From an uncultured Treponema sp. (lineage in GTDB: Bacteria; Spirochaetota; Spirochaetia; Treponematales; Treponemataceae): a stretch of DNA of 55,566 nt. The stretch spans positions 1-55,566 of the forward strand of contig CAMHMJ010000021.1 in the NCBI GenBank assembly GCA_946186185.1, written 5' to 3'. The stretch's first letter is position 1. The number at the start of each line of letters is the position of its first letter. Made by a program: the position numbers and the translations under genes. The notes beneath the pieces were generated by a model. It was not told the DNA's origin, did not search any database, and saw only the letters and a program-made list of their open reading frames with translations. Positions 14,298 to 23,971 of the stretch are shown one piece after another.

Positions 14298-17006
14298 TTC
14301 ATCCTGCACAACCCGATAGTCCCAGTTGTGTTTTGGGTAGCGACCTTTCATTTCCTTGCATATTTCCGGCCAGGTGCCGTTCCAGAAGCCTTTCAGGTCA
14401 TCTGTAATTTGAAGCGGGCGTCTTGCCGGGGAAAGAAGCTTTAAAAGTACCGGCATACCCATTATTTTTGGGGTTTCAAAACATCCGAAAATCTGCTGTA
14501 TTATAATTTCCAGAACAGGACGAATAACTGGCTGGCTTCCAGAGATGCTCTGGTTCTGATAACTGAGTCGGCGTTTTTTTCCGTTGGGAAGGGTAATCTG
14601 GAAGGGAACTTCTGCATCGATTTTGCTTCCGTCAAGCTTCCAGTACAGGGCCTGGTAAAAGCTTTCCGGGTCAATTTTAGTTTTTCCTGCAAGAAAAGGA
14701 AGAAGCCATTCTTCCGGATTTTCGCACAGCATTGAAATCAGCTGTTCTGAGTTGTTTGTAGTTTTCTGAGGCAGTTCCTCGGATTTCTCTTCAGTGGATA
14801 AAATTTGTTGTTCCTGCTGAAGGTAAAAGGCTGTTCTTTGCAGCAGAGACGAAGTTTTTTCATCAAGTTCGAAGGGAAGTGCAGAAAAGCCTTTTTTGCG
14901 GATTTCAGTGCAAAGTGCAGGGCTATAATCTTCCGGGGAAACGGGCAGTTTTGTTTTTTGAAGGACAATTTTTCCAAAACGAACAAGCCTGTATTTCTGA
15001 ATTTTTCCGTTTTCAAAAAAAGTTTCTGTGGAAGTTGAACTTCGTTCATCAATCCAGTTTTGTATTGAAGTATTATCCAGAGCTTCCCAGGAATAAATTT
15101 TTCCTTCGGTTTCGCCTGCATCAACATCTGGAGCAACAATCCATTCCGGGAAAATGCCAATTTTTTCAGTCTGATTTTTTGTAAGCCGGGCCGTTCTTCC
15201 GGATGGAAACTGATAGGTTCCGTTTGTGTCGTAATTTTTTAAAGCGGAACCGTTTGAGATGCCGCTGCGATTTAATCCGGCTGCGTTATTTGAAGCTGGA
15301 GCCGTCCCAGAAACCAGATGTGCAACGCGGTCTGGAAAGCCTTCAAGGAGTGGTGGAAGGGCGGAATGCTGTGTATTTGCAGAAGGCCCGTCAAAAGCCT
15401 GTTTGTTCTCGTTTTGTTTGTCTGAAACCTGGCTGCCTTCATTGTTCCAGCCTGCATTTTTTACGCGGTTTCTTAAATTTTCAATAAAGCGTTTCTGTAT
15501 TTGAGGAAAGGCTTTTGAATAGCTGGAGTATTTTAAAACCGTGTCAAACTGACGGCAAAGGGCAACACAGCCAAGTCTCGGGGAAATTCCAAGTTTTAGA
15601 ACAGCTTTCCCTTTTTCGGTAATTTTTCCATCAGAAATACAGCCTAAAAGCTCCAGAAGTTGAAAGGCGCTGTTCCAGGCGGAAGCAGAGGGCGGTTCAA
15701 GCCAGTCTAAAGCTTGCGGACTGGTAATATTTCGAAGGGAACATTCCAGAACGAGAGATGAAAGGTCTGTGCGGAGAATTTCCGGGAGAGTTGTGACAGG
15801 CCGGATTTCATTTTTTTCCCAGAGGCGTAAACAGCGTCCGTTTCCAAGACGACCTGCGCGACCGGAACGCTGTTCTGCGGAGAAAAGACTTTCGTTTTCG
15901 GTAACCAGTTCTTCCATTCCCAGGCGGATATTCATCCTGTTTATGCGTGAAAGCCCGCTGTCGATAACAGTATAAACCCCCGGAACGGTCAGGGAAGTTT
16001 CTGCAATGGATGAAGACAGAACGATGCGCTTTACATCGGAAGGAACCGGGCTTAGAACGGCCTTCTGTTCAGTGAGGGTCAGGCTGCTGTGAAGGCGGAG
16101 GAGCTGTATTTCCGGACAGGAAGACCCATTATTTTCGGTTTCAGTCTTAACCGGTTTTTCTTCTGTCTGCGTGCTGAGTTCCGGAAAGCATTCCCGTAAA
16201 GCTTCCGCAGTGTCGTTTATTTCCCGGATTCCCGGAAGGAAGACAAGAATTGCTTTTCCACATTCAAGTTTTTCGATTTCCTGTCTGATGGCGGAAATTA
16301 CGCTGATTTTCTGGTATTCAATTTCAACGGGAAACTGTCTTCCCTTGATATTCAGAACCGGACATTTTTGAGCTCTGTTTGTTTCTGAGTTTTTTGAATC
16401 CAGGGAGGTGTGCGCGGGAGTATTTTCCTTATTTTTGTTTTCAAGAAAGTCACTTACGGCTTTTGTGTCCATAGTCGCGGACATTATGATGACAAAAAGG
16501 TCATCCCGGATTTCAACGGCTTCTTTCAGGAACGCAAGTGCCAGGTCAGAATGAACGGATCGTTCATGGAATTCGTCAAGAATAACAACGCTTACTCCGT
16601 CCAAAAGCGGATCTTCCTGGAGGCGCCGGGTTAGAATCCCTTCCGTCATAATTTCCAGACGGGTTTCTTTTTCCGGGTCTTTATTTATGCAGTTTTCAAG
16701 CTGAATTCTATATCCGCAGGTGGAGCCTGGTTCCTCTCCAAGAAGCTCGCTGATTCGGTTCGCAATGGAAAGAACGGCAAGGCGCCGGGGTTCCAGCATA
16801 AATATTTTCCCCGGAAAATGTTCAAGCAGGGCAGGTGGAACGGCAGTAGATTTTCCGGCCGCGGTTTCTGCGGTAAGCACAAGAAAGCGGCTGGGTGAGT
16901 TTTTGAGAGTCTGGCAAATTTCCTCAAGATGCGGGTAAATTGGAAGAGACGAAGCCTGTTTATCAAAGGAAGCTTTTTGCGTGAGAGTACTGAAAATTTG
17001 TTCCAC
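14295..17006 (-). CDS. hrpB: HrpB-type DEAH-box ATP-dependent RNA helicase
   Basis: A protein of 903 aa. Motif I reads AETAAGKST (unusual AAGKST instead of GxGKTT/S but common in HrpB), motif II DEFHER, motif III SATMD, motif VI QRSGRAGRLG. The helicase-associated regions and the C-terminal HrpB domain follow, ending with LLSPARRPLQITDDLKGFW and MKGRYPKHNW, a hallmark of the family. An Asn/Ser/Gly-rich insert sits near residues 515-600. HrpB is a conserved but poorly understood RNA helicase. GTG start at 17006; no strong ribosome site. The 19-bp gap to the upstream gene suggests co-transcription with it. Confidence 0.93.
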   Translation of the reverse strand: MEQIFSTLTQKASFDKQASSLPIYPHLEEICQTLKNSPSRFLVLTAETAAGKSTAVPPALLEHFPGKIFMLEPRRLAVLSIANRISELLGEEPGSTCGYRIQLENCINKDPEKETRLEIMTEGILTRRLQEDPLLDGVSVVILDEFHERSVHSDLALAFLKEAVEIRDDLFVIIMSATMDTKAVSDFLENKNKENTPAHTSLDSKNSETNRAQKCPVLNIKGRQFPVEIEYQKISVISAIRQEIEKLECGKAILVFLPGIREINDTAEALRECFPELSTQTEEKPVKTETENNGSSCPEIQLLRLHSSLTLTEQKAVLSPVPSDVKRIVLSSSIAETSLTVPGVYTVIDSGLSRINRMNIRLGMEELVTENESLFSAEQRSGRAGRLGNGRCLRLWEKNEIRPVTTLPEILRTDLSSLVLECSLRNITSPQALDWLEPPSASAWNSAFQLLELLGCISDGKITEKGKAVLKLGISPRLGCVALCRQFDTVLKYSSYSKAFPQIQKRFIENLRNRVKNAGWNNEGSQVSDKQNENKQAFDGPSANTQHSALPPLLEGFPDRVAHLVSGTAPASNNAAGLNRSGISNGSALKNYDTNGTYQFPSGRTARLTKNQTEKIGIFPEWIVAPDVDAGETEGKIYSWEALDNTSIQNWIDERSSTSTETFFENGKIQKYRLVRFGKIVLQKTKLPVSPEDYSPALCTEIRKKGFSALPFELDEKTSSLLQRTAFYLQQEQQILSTEEKSEELPQKTTNNSEQLISMLCENPEEWLLPFLAGKTKIDPESFYQALYWKLDGSKIDAEVPFQITLPNGKKRRLSYQNQSISGSQPVIRPVLEIIIQQIFGCFETPKIMGMPVLLKLLSPARRPLQITDDLKGFWNGTWPEICKEMKGRYPKHNWDYRVVQDE

Positions 17007-17025
17007 GGTTTTATCTTATATTTTT

Positions 17026-19338
17026 TTACGACTTTACTGAAGATTTCAGGTTCATATATTTTTTTTCAAATTCGCTGATTTCAAGGGGCTTATCGAATAA
17101 ATAGCCCTGGAAAAGGTCACAGCCCATTGCGGAAAGGGTTTTCTGCTGAGATTCCTGTTCAATTCCTTCAACAATAACTGACATTCCTAATTCTCTGGAA
17201 AGACTGATGATGCTCTGGAGAATTTTTCGTGAGCGTTCTATGTTCAGTGTTTCATGCAGGAATTCCATGTCGATTTTTATTACATCAAAATTGAAGTTTT
17301 TGAGCATATTAAAGGAAGAATAACCGCTTCCAAAATCGTCCATTTCAACGATAAAGCCGTATTCCCTGAGCTTTTTAATGAGATGAATCTGAGTTTTTAC
17401 ATTAAGTAAAATTGCCGTTTCCGTTATTTCCAGGTGAAGATTTTTTGGAGAAATCTGATATTTTTCAACCAGAGAAGTGAAGTGCTCGTAGATGTCAATA
17501 AACGCCATGTCTTTAGGCGAAATGTTTACGGAAAGATATGTGTTTTCGTGTCCAAGCTCCTTCCATTCCCTGAGTTTTTTTGCCGCTTCTTCCCAGATAA
17601 AAAGATCCAGGTCACTGATAATACCGTTTTTCTCGAAAAGTGAAATAAATTCGCTTGGATGAACGATACCCACTTCCGGATGAATCCAGCGTGCCAGAGC
17701 TTCGCCACCGTTGCAGCTGGAATCGCCTGACTTAATCTGAGGCTGAATGTAGAAGGTGAACTGTCCGGAACTGAGAGCTTCCTTGAATTCGCCGGTATAG
17801 CGCTGTTCTTTCAATACGGTTTCACGCATTTCGTCGGTGTAGTATGCGATTACGCCGTGTACATCGCCTTCTACCGATTGAATTGCCATGAGGGCGCGGT
17901 CGCACATAACTGAAGCCGGAAGAGTTGTGTCTTCGATTTCATATACACCGATGTGGAAAATTACCGGGTAGCTCATATCCATGTCGATGTGGGAAATCTC
18001 ATTGATTTTTTCGATGAATAAATCCTCCAGGAAGTACTGTTTTTCCAGAAGCAGGGCGAATCTGTCGCCGCCGATTCGGCCATAAATATCGGAGGTGGTA
18101 ACGCTTGCTTTGAGTGACTTTGCAGTGTTTACGATAAACTTGTCGGCGGCGACCTTTCCGAACAGGTCATTAATCAGCTTGAAGTTTTCGATGTCCGAGC
18201 AAATCATCAGGTATTGTTTGTCCGGGTTGTATTTTAAATATTCTTCTACTTTTTCATAGAAGGTTTCCGTGTTGTAAATGCTGGTCAGCTTGTCGTGGGT
18301 GGTAAGATATTTCTGCAGGTTTTCCTTTTCAAGCTCTTTGGTCTTGTCGTGAATCTGAAAGAAGGTTCCCAGGAACATATTCTTTTCGTCACGTAGATTA
18401 TGGTACCAGATGTTAAAGCTGTAGGTTTTACCGTTTTTTTCAAGCTCCTGAGTGAAGCGCTGGTCGCTAAAATCGCTGAATTCCTTGTTCTGAATCGTGT
18501 GGGTTCCCTTCCAGACTTCAAAAGGACGTTTTGGATTTAAGCCGATTTTCTGGTATTCATTCATAAAGTTTTCGAATGCCGAATTTTTGTAGATGCATTC
18601 GTTTTCGTCGCTGAAGAAAATAATCGGGTCGTCCATATTTTCAACAATCAGCGTGAGGGAGCGGTTTACAAGGGTTTTTGGTGAGTAAACAAAGGCAAAA
18701 TATGAAACAACTACGGCCGCAAGGGCAAAGAAAATAATCGAAAAGTCGATGGTAACATTGCTCAGAATGTACAGGCCGTCTGCAATTAAAACAGCAATAA
18801 AAATAATCAGGATGGAAGTGTATTTGAGGCGATAGATTTTTGGGGATGTGATCATTTTGTTAATGAGGCAGCCCATAATCAGTGCCGAAATGATGTAGGA
18901 AAGCGCAAGATGAATGTTGTATGGAGTAAGAAAAACAATTCGCTTAATTTCCATATTAATGGTAAAGGCGTGCAGAAAGAAAATGTTCAGGAAAAGTGAA
19001 ATAGAGTCCACAATCAGAGCGGCGACTAAAAGCCAGACGAAAACATTGTTTTTAATTTCATATTTTGAATATTTGCAGGTGAACTCAAAGAGAAAATACA
19101 GAATCCAGTCAATTCCGATGAAGAAGATGGTATACCCGATTCTGAGGGCAAATTCGTTACCGGTAATTAAAACGACGCTTACACCAAGAATAGCAAAAAT
19201 ACTCCAGGTCATACCGGCTGCAAGAGGTGTTTTATAGGGTTTATCAGTTTTAGAAATTTTCTTAAGGCAGAAAATAATGATTGCAATGGTTGCTGCAAAT
19301 AACGCCAAAAATCCTAATTTAACGAGCATAAGTGACAT
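17026..19338 (-). CDS. 7TM-PAS-GGDEF(degenerate)-EAL cyclic-di-GMP phosphodiesterase
   Basis: A protein of 770 aa. Seven hydrophobic segments span about 1-225 and resemble the 7TM region found on some histidine kinases. A PAS-like domain (about 245-345) and coiled linker follow, then GGDEF (about 350-500) and EAL (about 515-765). The GGDEF signature reads RIGGDRF, with the catalytic Glu replaced by Arg, so cyclase activity is unlikely. The EAL part keeps EALARW, SVNISP, LEITE, MDDFGSGYSS, KID and VEGIE, so phosphodiesterase activity is likely. ATG 19338 is chosen over an upstream TTG; TATAAA lies 6 nt before it and there is no Shine-Dalgarno. hrpB follows after 19 bp. Confidence 0.88.
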   Translation of the reverse strand: MSLMLVKLGFLALFAATIAIIIFCLKKISKTDKPYKTPLAAGMTWSIFAILGVSVVLITGNEFALRIGYTIFFIGIDWILYFLFEFTCKYSKYEIKNNVFVWLLVAALIVDSISLFLNIFFLHAFTINMEIKRIVFLTPYNIHLALSYIISALIMGCLINKMITSPKIYRLKYTSILIIFIAVLIADGLYILSNVTIDFSIIFFALAAVVVSYFAFVYSPKTLVNRSLTLIVENMDDPIIFFSDENECIYKNSAFENFMNEYQKIGLNPKRPFEVWKGTHTIQNKEFSDFSDQRFTQELEKNGKTYSFNIWYHNLRDEKNMFLGTFFQIHDKTKELEKENLQKYLTTHDKLTSIYNTETFYEKVEEYLKYNPDKQYLMICSDIENFKLINDLFGKVAADKFIVNTAKSLKASVTTSDIYGRIGGDRFALLLEKQYFLEDLFIEKINEISHIDMDMSYPVIFHIGVYEIEDTTLPASVMCDRALMAIQSVEGDVHGVIAYYTDEMRETVLKEQRYTGEFKEALSSGQFTFYIQPQIKSGDSSCNGGEALARWIHPEVGIVHPSEFISLFEKNGIISDLDLFIWEEAAKKLREWKELGHENTYLSVNISPKDMAFIDIYEHFTSLVEKYQISPKNLHLEITETAILLNVKTQIHLIKKLREYGFIVEMDDFGSGYSSFNMLKNFNFDVIKIDMEFLHETLNIERSRKILQSIISLSRELGMSVIVEGIEQESQQKTLSAMGCDLFQGYLFDKPLEISEFEKKYMNLKSSVKS

Positions 19339-19392
19339 TTTAACTTTATATCGGTAAATTTGCAAAGAATAAAATGAACGGAGGCTGGAACC

Positions 19393-19426
19393 TTGACACA
19401 AAAATCGAAAATTTTCGAAATGTCAA
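19393..19426. promoter_or_regulatory. Inverted-repeat element upstream of ppdK
   Basis: Outer arms TTGACA (19393-19398) and TGTCAA (19421-19426) enclose a 12-bp perfect palindrome CGAAAATTTTCG (19406-19417). It sits 10 bp upstream of the ppdK -35, a suitable place for an activator or repressor site. The cognate regulator is not known. Confidence 0.4.
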
Positions 19427-19436
19427 AATGGCTTAA

Positions 19437-19465
19437 TTGACTGTTATTCTATTAATTTGTAAAAT
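19437..19465 (+). promoter_or_regulatory. Promoter of ppdK
   Basis: TTGACT (19437-19442), 17-bp spacer, TAAAAT (19460-19465). Predicted start near 19472 gives a leader of about 40 nt carrying GGGG 7 nt before the ATG at 19515. Confidence 0.7.
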
Positions 19466-19514
19466 AGAAAAAATTCACTGAAAATAAAATTTTAATTTTA
19501 TATGGGGTAAATCA

Positions 19515-22205
19515 ATGGCTACAAAGTATGTTTACTTTTTCGGCAACGGGGATGCAGAAGGCGACGAATCAATGCGCCCAATCCTCGGTGGTAAAGGTGC
19601 TAACCTTGCTCAGATGGCAAAGGCTCCTTTAAGTCTTCCAGTTCCACCTGGATTCACAATTTCTATTGACGTATGTCAGGAATATTACAAGCTTGGTAAG
19701 AAATATCCAGAAGGACTTGATAAGGAAGTTGCTGAATATCTTAACAAACTTGAAACAACTTTCGGAAAGAAACTTGGTGACGAAAACGATCCACTTCTCG
19801 TTTCTGTTCGCTCTGGTGCTGCTGAATCTATGCCTGGTATGATGGATACAATCCTCAACCTTGGTCTTAACGATAAGTCAGTTCTTGGTCTTGCTAACAA
19901 GACAAACAATCCACGTTTCGCATGGGATGCTTACCGCCGCTTTATCCAGATGTACGGTAACGTTGCAATGGGCGTAGATCACGATAAATTCGAAGAAATT
20001 ATCGATTCTGTAAAGACAAAAGCTGGAGTAAAGGAAGATACAGAACTTACTACAGAAAACCTTCAGGAAATCGTTCAGAAGTACAAGGCAATGTACAAAC
20101 AGGAAAAAGGCGAAGACTTCCCACAGGATCCACAGGTTCAGATGTGGGGAGCTATCGGTGCCGTATTCGGTTCTTGGATGAACGAACGCGCTATCATTTA
20201 CCGCAAGCTCAACAACATTGACGAAAACGTAATCAAGGGAACAGCTGTTACTGTAATGGCAATGGTATTCGGTAACATGGGTGACACATCAGGAACTGGT
20301 GTTGCATTCAGCCGTGACCCTTCAACTGGTGAAAACCACTTCATGGCAGAATACCTCATCAACGCTCAGGGTGAAGACGTTGTTGCTGGTATCCGTACTC
20401 CAATGGATATTTCTGCTCTTGAAAAACAGCAGCCAGAAATCTTCAAGGAAATCTCTACAATCCGTGATCGCCTTGAAGCTCACTACCATGATATGCAGGA
20501 TATGGAATTCACTGTTCAGGAAGGAAAACTCTTCATGCTTCAGTGCCGCAATGGTAAGAGAACTGGTCCAGCTGCTGTAAAGATGGCTGTAGACATGGTT
20601 GCAGAAGGAATGATCACAAAAGAACAGGCTCTTCTCCGCGTTAAGCCAGATCAGCTTGATCAGCTCCTCCACCCACAGTTCGAGGCTAAGGCTCTTAAGT
20701 CAGCTAAACCTTTGGCATCTGCACTCAACGCTTCTCCAGGAGCAGGTTGTGGTGAAATCGTATTCACTGCTGAAGAAGCTGTAGAAGAAGACAAGAAGGG
20801 TAAGAAAGTTATCCTCGTTCGTAAGGAAACATCTCCTGATGACATCGCAGGTATGTACGTTGCTCAGGGTATCTTGACTTCTACTGGTGGACGAACATCA
20901 CACGCAGCCGTAGTTGCTCGTGGTATGGGTACACCTTGTGTTTGTGGATGTGCAGACGTTGTATTCACAGGAAAAGACACAGTTACAATCGGCGGAAAGA
21001 AATTCAAGAAGGGTGACTTCATTTCTATCGACGGTTCAACAGGTAATGTATACGGTGAAGTAATTCCTGTAACTCCAGCTAGCGTATCTGGCGACCTCGA
21101 AACATTCCTTGGTTGGGCAGACGAAGTTCGCGCTGCTTCAGTTCGCACAACTCCATCTGGAAAGACTGTAAAGGGATTCGATGTTCTTGCTAACGCTGAA
21201 CAGAACGAAGCTCCACAGGCATTCCGCTTTGGTGCTGCTGGTATCGGTCTTTGCCGAACAGAACACATGTTCTTTGAAGAACCAAAACTCACTTCTTTCC
21301 AGAAGATGATTATTTCTGATACAACTGAAGAAAGAAAGGCTAACCTTGCTGCTATCCTTCCACTTCAGCAGAAAGACTTCTATGGAATCATCAAGACAAT
21401 GGAAGGACGCGCTGTAACAATCCGTCTCCTTGACCCACCTCTTAACGAATTCGTACAGGCTGAAACTCCAGACTTGGCTAAAGCTTTGGCTAAGAAACTT
21501 GGTGTAAAAGTTGACTTCATCAACAAGAAATACTCAGAACTCAACGAACACAACCCAATGCTCGGACACCGTGGTTGTCGTCTTGCTATCACATATCCAG
21601 AGATCTACGAAATGCAGGTTGAAGCTATTGCTCGTGCAACAGCTCAGGCTGAAAAAGAAGGTCTTAAGCACGATGTTCGCATCATGATTCCAAACGTAAC
21701 TACATTCGCTGAATTGAAGCAGATTCGTGCTCAGGCAGAAGCTGTAATCGCTAATGTAAACAAGGAACTCGGAACTTCACTCAAGTTCCAGATTGGTTCT
21801 ATGATCGAATTCCCAAGAGCTGCTGCAACTGCTAACCAGATTGCTGAGTACGCTGACTTCTTCTCATTCGGTACAAACGACCTTACTCAGACAACATTCG
21901 GCTTCAGCCGCGACGACTACTCTAAGTTCATCGATTCTTACCTCGACCAGAAAGTACTTCTCCAGGATCCATTCAAGACTTTGGACGAAGACGGTGTTGG
22001 TGTAATGATCGGTCTCGCAGAAGAAAAGGGACGTGCAGTTAAAGCTGACCTTCACCTTGGAATCTGTGGTGAACACGGTGGAGACCCAGCTTCTATCGCT
22101 CTCTGCTACAAGCTCGGTTTGAACTATGTATCTTGTTCACCATTCCGTGTACCAGCTGCTAGATTGGCTGGAGCACAGGCAGTTATCAAGGCTTCAAAGA
22201 AATAA
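19515..22205 (+). CDS. ppdK: Pyruvate, phosphate dikinase
   Basis: A protein of 896 aa, close to the usual 870-900. It interconverts pyruvate, ATP and phosphate with PEP, AMP and PPi and acts as a glycolytic or gluconeogenic step in many anaerobes. Visible motifs are KGANLAQM and RSGAAESMPGMMDT of the ATP-grasp part, GGRTSHAAVVARGMG with the swivelling catalytic His (near residue 460), and the PEP-binding TIM barrel with EFPRAA, FGTNDLTQ and CGEHGGDP. Codon use is visibly different from the neighbours, with a narrow set (GCT, GGT, AAG, CTT/CTC, CGC/CGT, TTC), which suggests very high expression. It is monocistronic with its own promoter, upstream inverted repeat and terminator. Confidence 0.97.
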   Translation: MATKYVYFFGNGDAEGDESMRPILGGKGANLAQMAKAPLSLPVPPGFTISIDVCQEYYKLGKKYPEGLDKEVAEYLNKLETTFGKKLGDENDPLLVSVRSGAAESMPGMMDTILNLGLNDKSVLGLANKTNNPRFAWDAYRRFIQMYGNVAMGVDHDKFEEIIDSVKTKAGVKEDTELTTENLQEIVQKYKAMYKQEKGEDFPQDPQVQMWGAIGAVFGSWMNERAIIYRKLNNIDENVIKGTAVTVMAMVFGNMGDTSGTGVAFSRDPSTGENHFMAEYLINAQGEDVVAGIRTPMDISALEKQQPEIFKEISTIRDRLEAHYHDMQDMEFTVQEGKLFMLQCRNGKRTGPAAVKMAVDMVAEGMITKEQALLRVKPDQLDQLLHPQFEAKALKSAKPLASALNASPGAGCGEIVFTAEEAVEEDKKGKKVILVRKETSPDDIAGMYVAQGILTSTGGRTSHAAVVARGMGTPCVCGCADVVFTGKDTVTIGGKKFKKGDFISIDGSTGNVYGEVIPVTPASVSGDLETFLGWADEVRAASVRTTPSGKTVKGFDVLANAEQNEAPQAFRFGAAGIGLCRTEHMFFEEPKLTSFQKMIISDTTEERKANLAAILPLQQKDFYGIIKTMEGRAVTIRLLDPPLNEFVQAETPDLAKALAKKLGVKVDFINKKYSELNEHNPMLGHRGCRLAITYPEIYEMQVEAIARATAQAEKEGLKHDVRIMIPNVTTFAELKQIRAQAEAVIANVNKELGTSLKFQIGSMIEFPRAAATANQIAEYADFFSFGTNDLTQTTFGFSRDDYSKFIDSYLDQKVLLQDPFKTLDEDGVGVMIGLAEEKGRAVKADLHLGICGEHGGDPASIALCYKLGLNYVSCSPFRVPAARLAGAQAVIKASKK

Positions 22206-22232
22206 GTTTCTTTAAGTTAAGATAACGGAATG

Positions 22233-22271
22233 AAGGGGTCTTCATAGAAATATGGAGACCTCTTTTTTTTT
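22233..22271 (+). terminator. Rho-independent terminator of ppdK
   Basis: AGGGGTCTTCATA (22233-22245) pairs with TATGGAGACCTCT (22250-22262) around a GAAA loop, followed by a long T run. Confidence 0.9.
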
Positions 22272-22301
22272 AACGGATTTTCGATTTTACACAGTGGCTT
22301 T

Positions 22302-22331
22302 ATGACAAATCTATAACTTGTGTGATATAAT
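22302..22331 (+). promoter_or_regulatory. Promoter with leaderless geometry before the AAA-ATPase-like gene
   Basis: ATGACA (22302-22307), 18-bp spacer, perfect TATAAT (22326-22331), then 7 nt to the ATG at 22339. Confidence 0.55.
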
Positions 22332-22338
22332 TCAAGGT

Positions 22339-23922
22339 ATGAATACCCGAAACCTTCCGATTGGAATACAGGATTTTGAAAAACTCAGAAACGGAAACTA
22401 TGTGTATGTTGACAAAACTGATTTAGTTTACGAGCTGACCCGTACCAGTACACCGTACTTTTTAAGCCGTCCGCGCCGTTTTGGAAAAAGTCTCCTTCTT
22501 TCAACCTTTGAAGCATACTTTGAGGGTAAGAAAGACTTGTTTAAAGGGCTCGCAATAGAAAAACTTGAAACAGAAAACGCTAATGCTTGGACAGAATATC
22601 CGGTTTTGAAAATCAGTTTTGGTGCAAACAGTTATGAAAATAATAAAAGGCTTTTAGCAAGATTAGAAACTATTTTGCAAGAAAATGAAAAAAAATATTC
22701 CGTTGAAGTAAAATCAGATAATCCTGCAGAACGCTTAAATAATATTATAAAATCCGCTTATGAAAAAACAGGAAAGCAGGTCGTCATTTTAATCGATGAA
22801 TACGATAAACCGATTCTGGACGCACTCTACACAGAATATGAAGAACAGAACCGCCAGGAACTCCGTAGTTTCTACAGTCCGCTAAAAGATTTGGATATGT
22901 ACATCCGATTTTTGTTCATAACAGGAATTACAAAAGTAAGTCACATAAATATTTTCAGCGGATTGAACCAGTTGAATGATATAAGCCTTGACAAACAATA
23001 TTGTTCACTCTGCGGGATTTCAGAATCTGAACTTGAAAAATATTTCGAGTCTGAAATTAAAACGCTTGCTGTTGAACAGGAAATGACAGTTTCTGAAGCA
23101 AAAGAAAAACTTGCACAGATGTACGACGGCTACCATTTTTCGTACGCTGGAGAAGGAGTTTATAATCCCTTCTGTCTTTTAAAGTGCTTCTATGGAAAAA
23201 ACTTCGGTTCATACTGGTTTGAAAGCGGAACACCTTCTTTTCTTGTAAAAACTTTGCAGAATGAACCTTTTGCTCTTACAAATCTTATAAATGGCCGGCG
23301 TGTCAGAGAAGACAACTTTAAAAACTACGACCCAGACAGTAAAAATATGCTGCCTGTCGTTTATCAGAGCGGTTACCTTACGATAAAGGGATATGAACGA
23401 GAGAGAAACCTTTACACTCTAGATTTTCCGAACCGCGAAGTTGAGGAAGGATTTTTGAATGTTCTTCTCAAGAAATTTGTAAACGTCCCTGATGATGATC
23501 TCGGTTTTGCAATCGACAATATCTGTGACGCACTTTTTGCCCGCGATATCGACAAGCTTCTTTCCATAATAAAAGCCGCAATAGCTGACCTTCCGACCGT
23601 GGTAAAGAAAGACATGTGTGAAAACTACTACGAATCAGTTACGCACTTGATTTTCCGCCTGACAGGTTACCGCGTTGTAAGTGAACTCCAGTCGGTTGCG
23701 GGAAGAAGCGACGTTGTTGTTGCAACAAAGGATTCAGTCTTCATCTTCGAGCTCAAAATGGACAAGGGACGTGCATTCGATGAAGTTGCAGATGAAGCCC
23801 TTACTCAAATTGATGCGAACGGATATGCAGACCGATTTGCCGTAAGCGGGAAGAGCATGTACAAAGTGTGCGTCGTTTATTCCAGCGAAGGAAAAGGAAT
23901 TGTCGGCTGGAAGGTAAAATAA
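22339..23922 (+). CDS. AAA-ATPase-like / PD-(D/E)XK nuclease family protein
   Basis: A protein of 527 aa of a family (AAA-ATPase_like, PF09820, with PDDEXK_9, PF08011) found in many copies in gut anaerobes and treponemes. The N-terminal part has YVDKT, a P-loop-like RPRRFGKSLLL (about residue 45) and Walker-B-like VVILIDEYDKPI. The C-terminal part has a PD-(D/E)XK core: GRSDVVV followed by IFELKM. The role is unproven; the fold suggests DNA or RNA cleavage coupled to a nucleotide switch, possibly linked to mobile elements or defence. ATG 22339 is chosen because it begins the conserved MNTRNLPIGIQDF and lies 7 nt after TATAAT. Confidence 0.88.
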   Translation: MNTRNLPIGIQDFEKLRNGNYVYVDKTDLVYELTRTSTPYFLSRPRRFGKSLLLSTFEAYFEGKKDLFKGLAIEKLETENANAWTEYPVLKISFGANSYENNKRLLARLETILQENEKKYSVEVKSDNPAERLNNIIKSAYEKTGKQVVILIDEYDKPILDALYTEYEEQNRQELRSFYSPLKDLDMYIRFLFITGITKVSHINIFSGLNQLNDISLDKQYCSLCGISESELEKYFESEIKTLAVEQEMTVSEAKEKLAQMYDGYHFSYAGEGVYNPFCLLKCFYGKNFGSYWFESGTPSFLVKTLQNEPFALTNLINGRRVREDNFKNYDPDSKNMLPVVYQSGYLTIKGYERERNLYTLDFPNREVEEGFLNVLLKKFVNVPDDDLGFAIDNICDALFARDIDKLLSIIKAAIADLPTVVKKDMCENYYESVTHLIFRLTGYRVVSELQSVAGRSDVVVATKDSVFIFELKMDKGRAFDEVADEALTQIDANGYADRFAVSGKSMYKVCVVYSSEGKGIVGWKVK

Positions 23923-23971
23923 ATGAAGAACAATTTGCCACTATATAACTAAATATCAGGAGAAAAAAACA

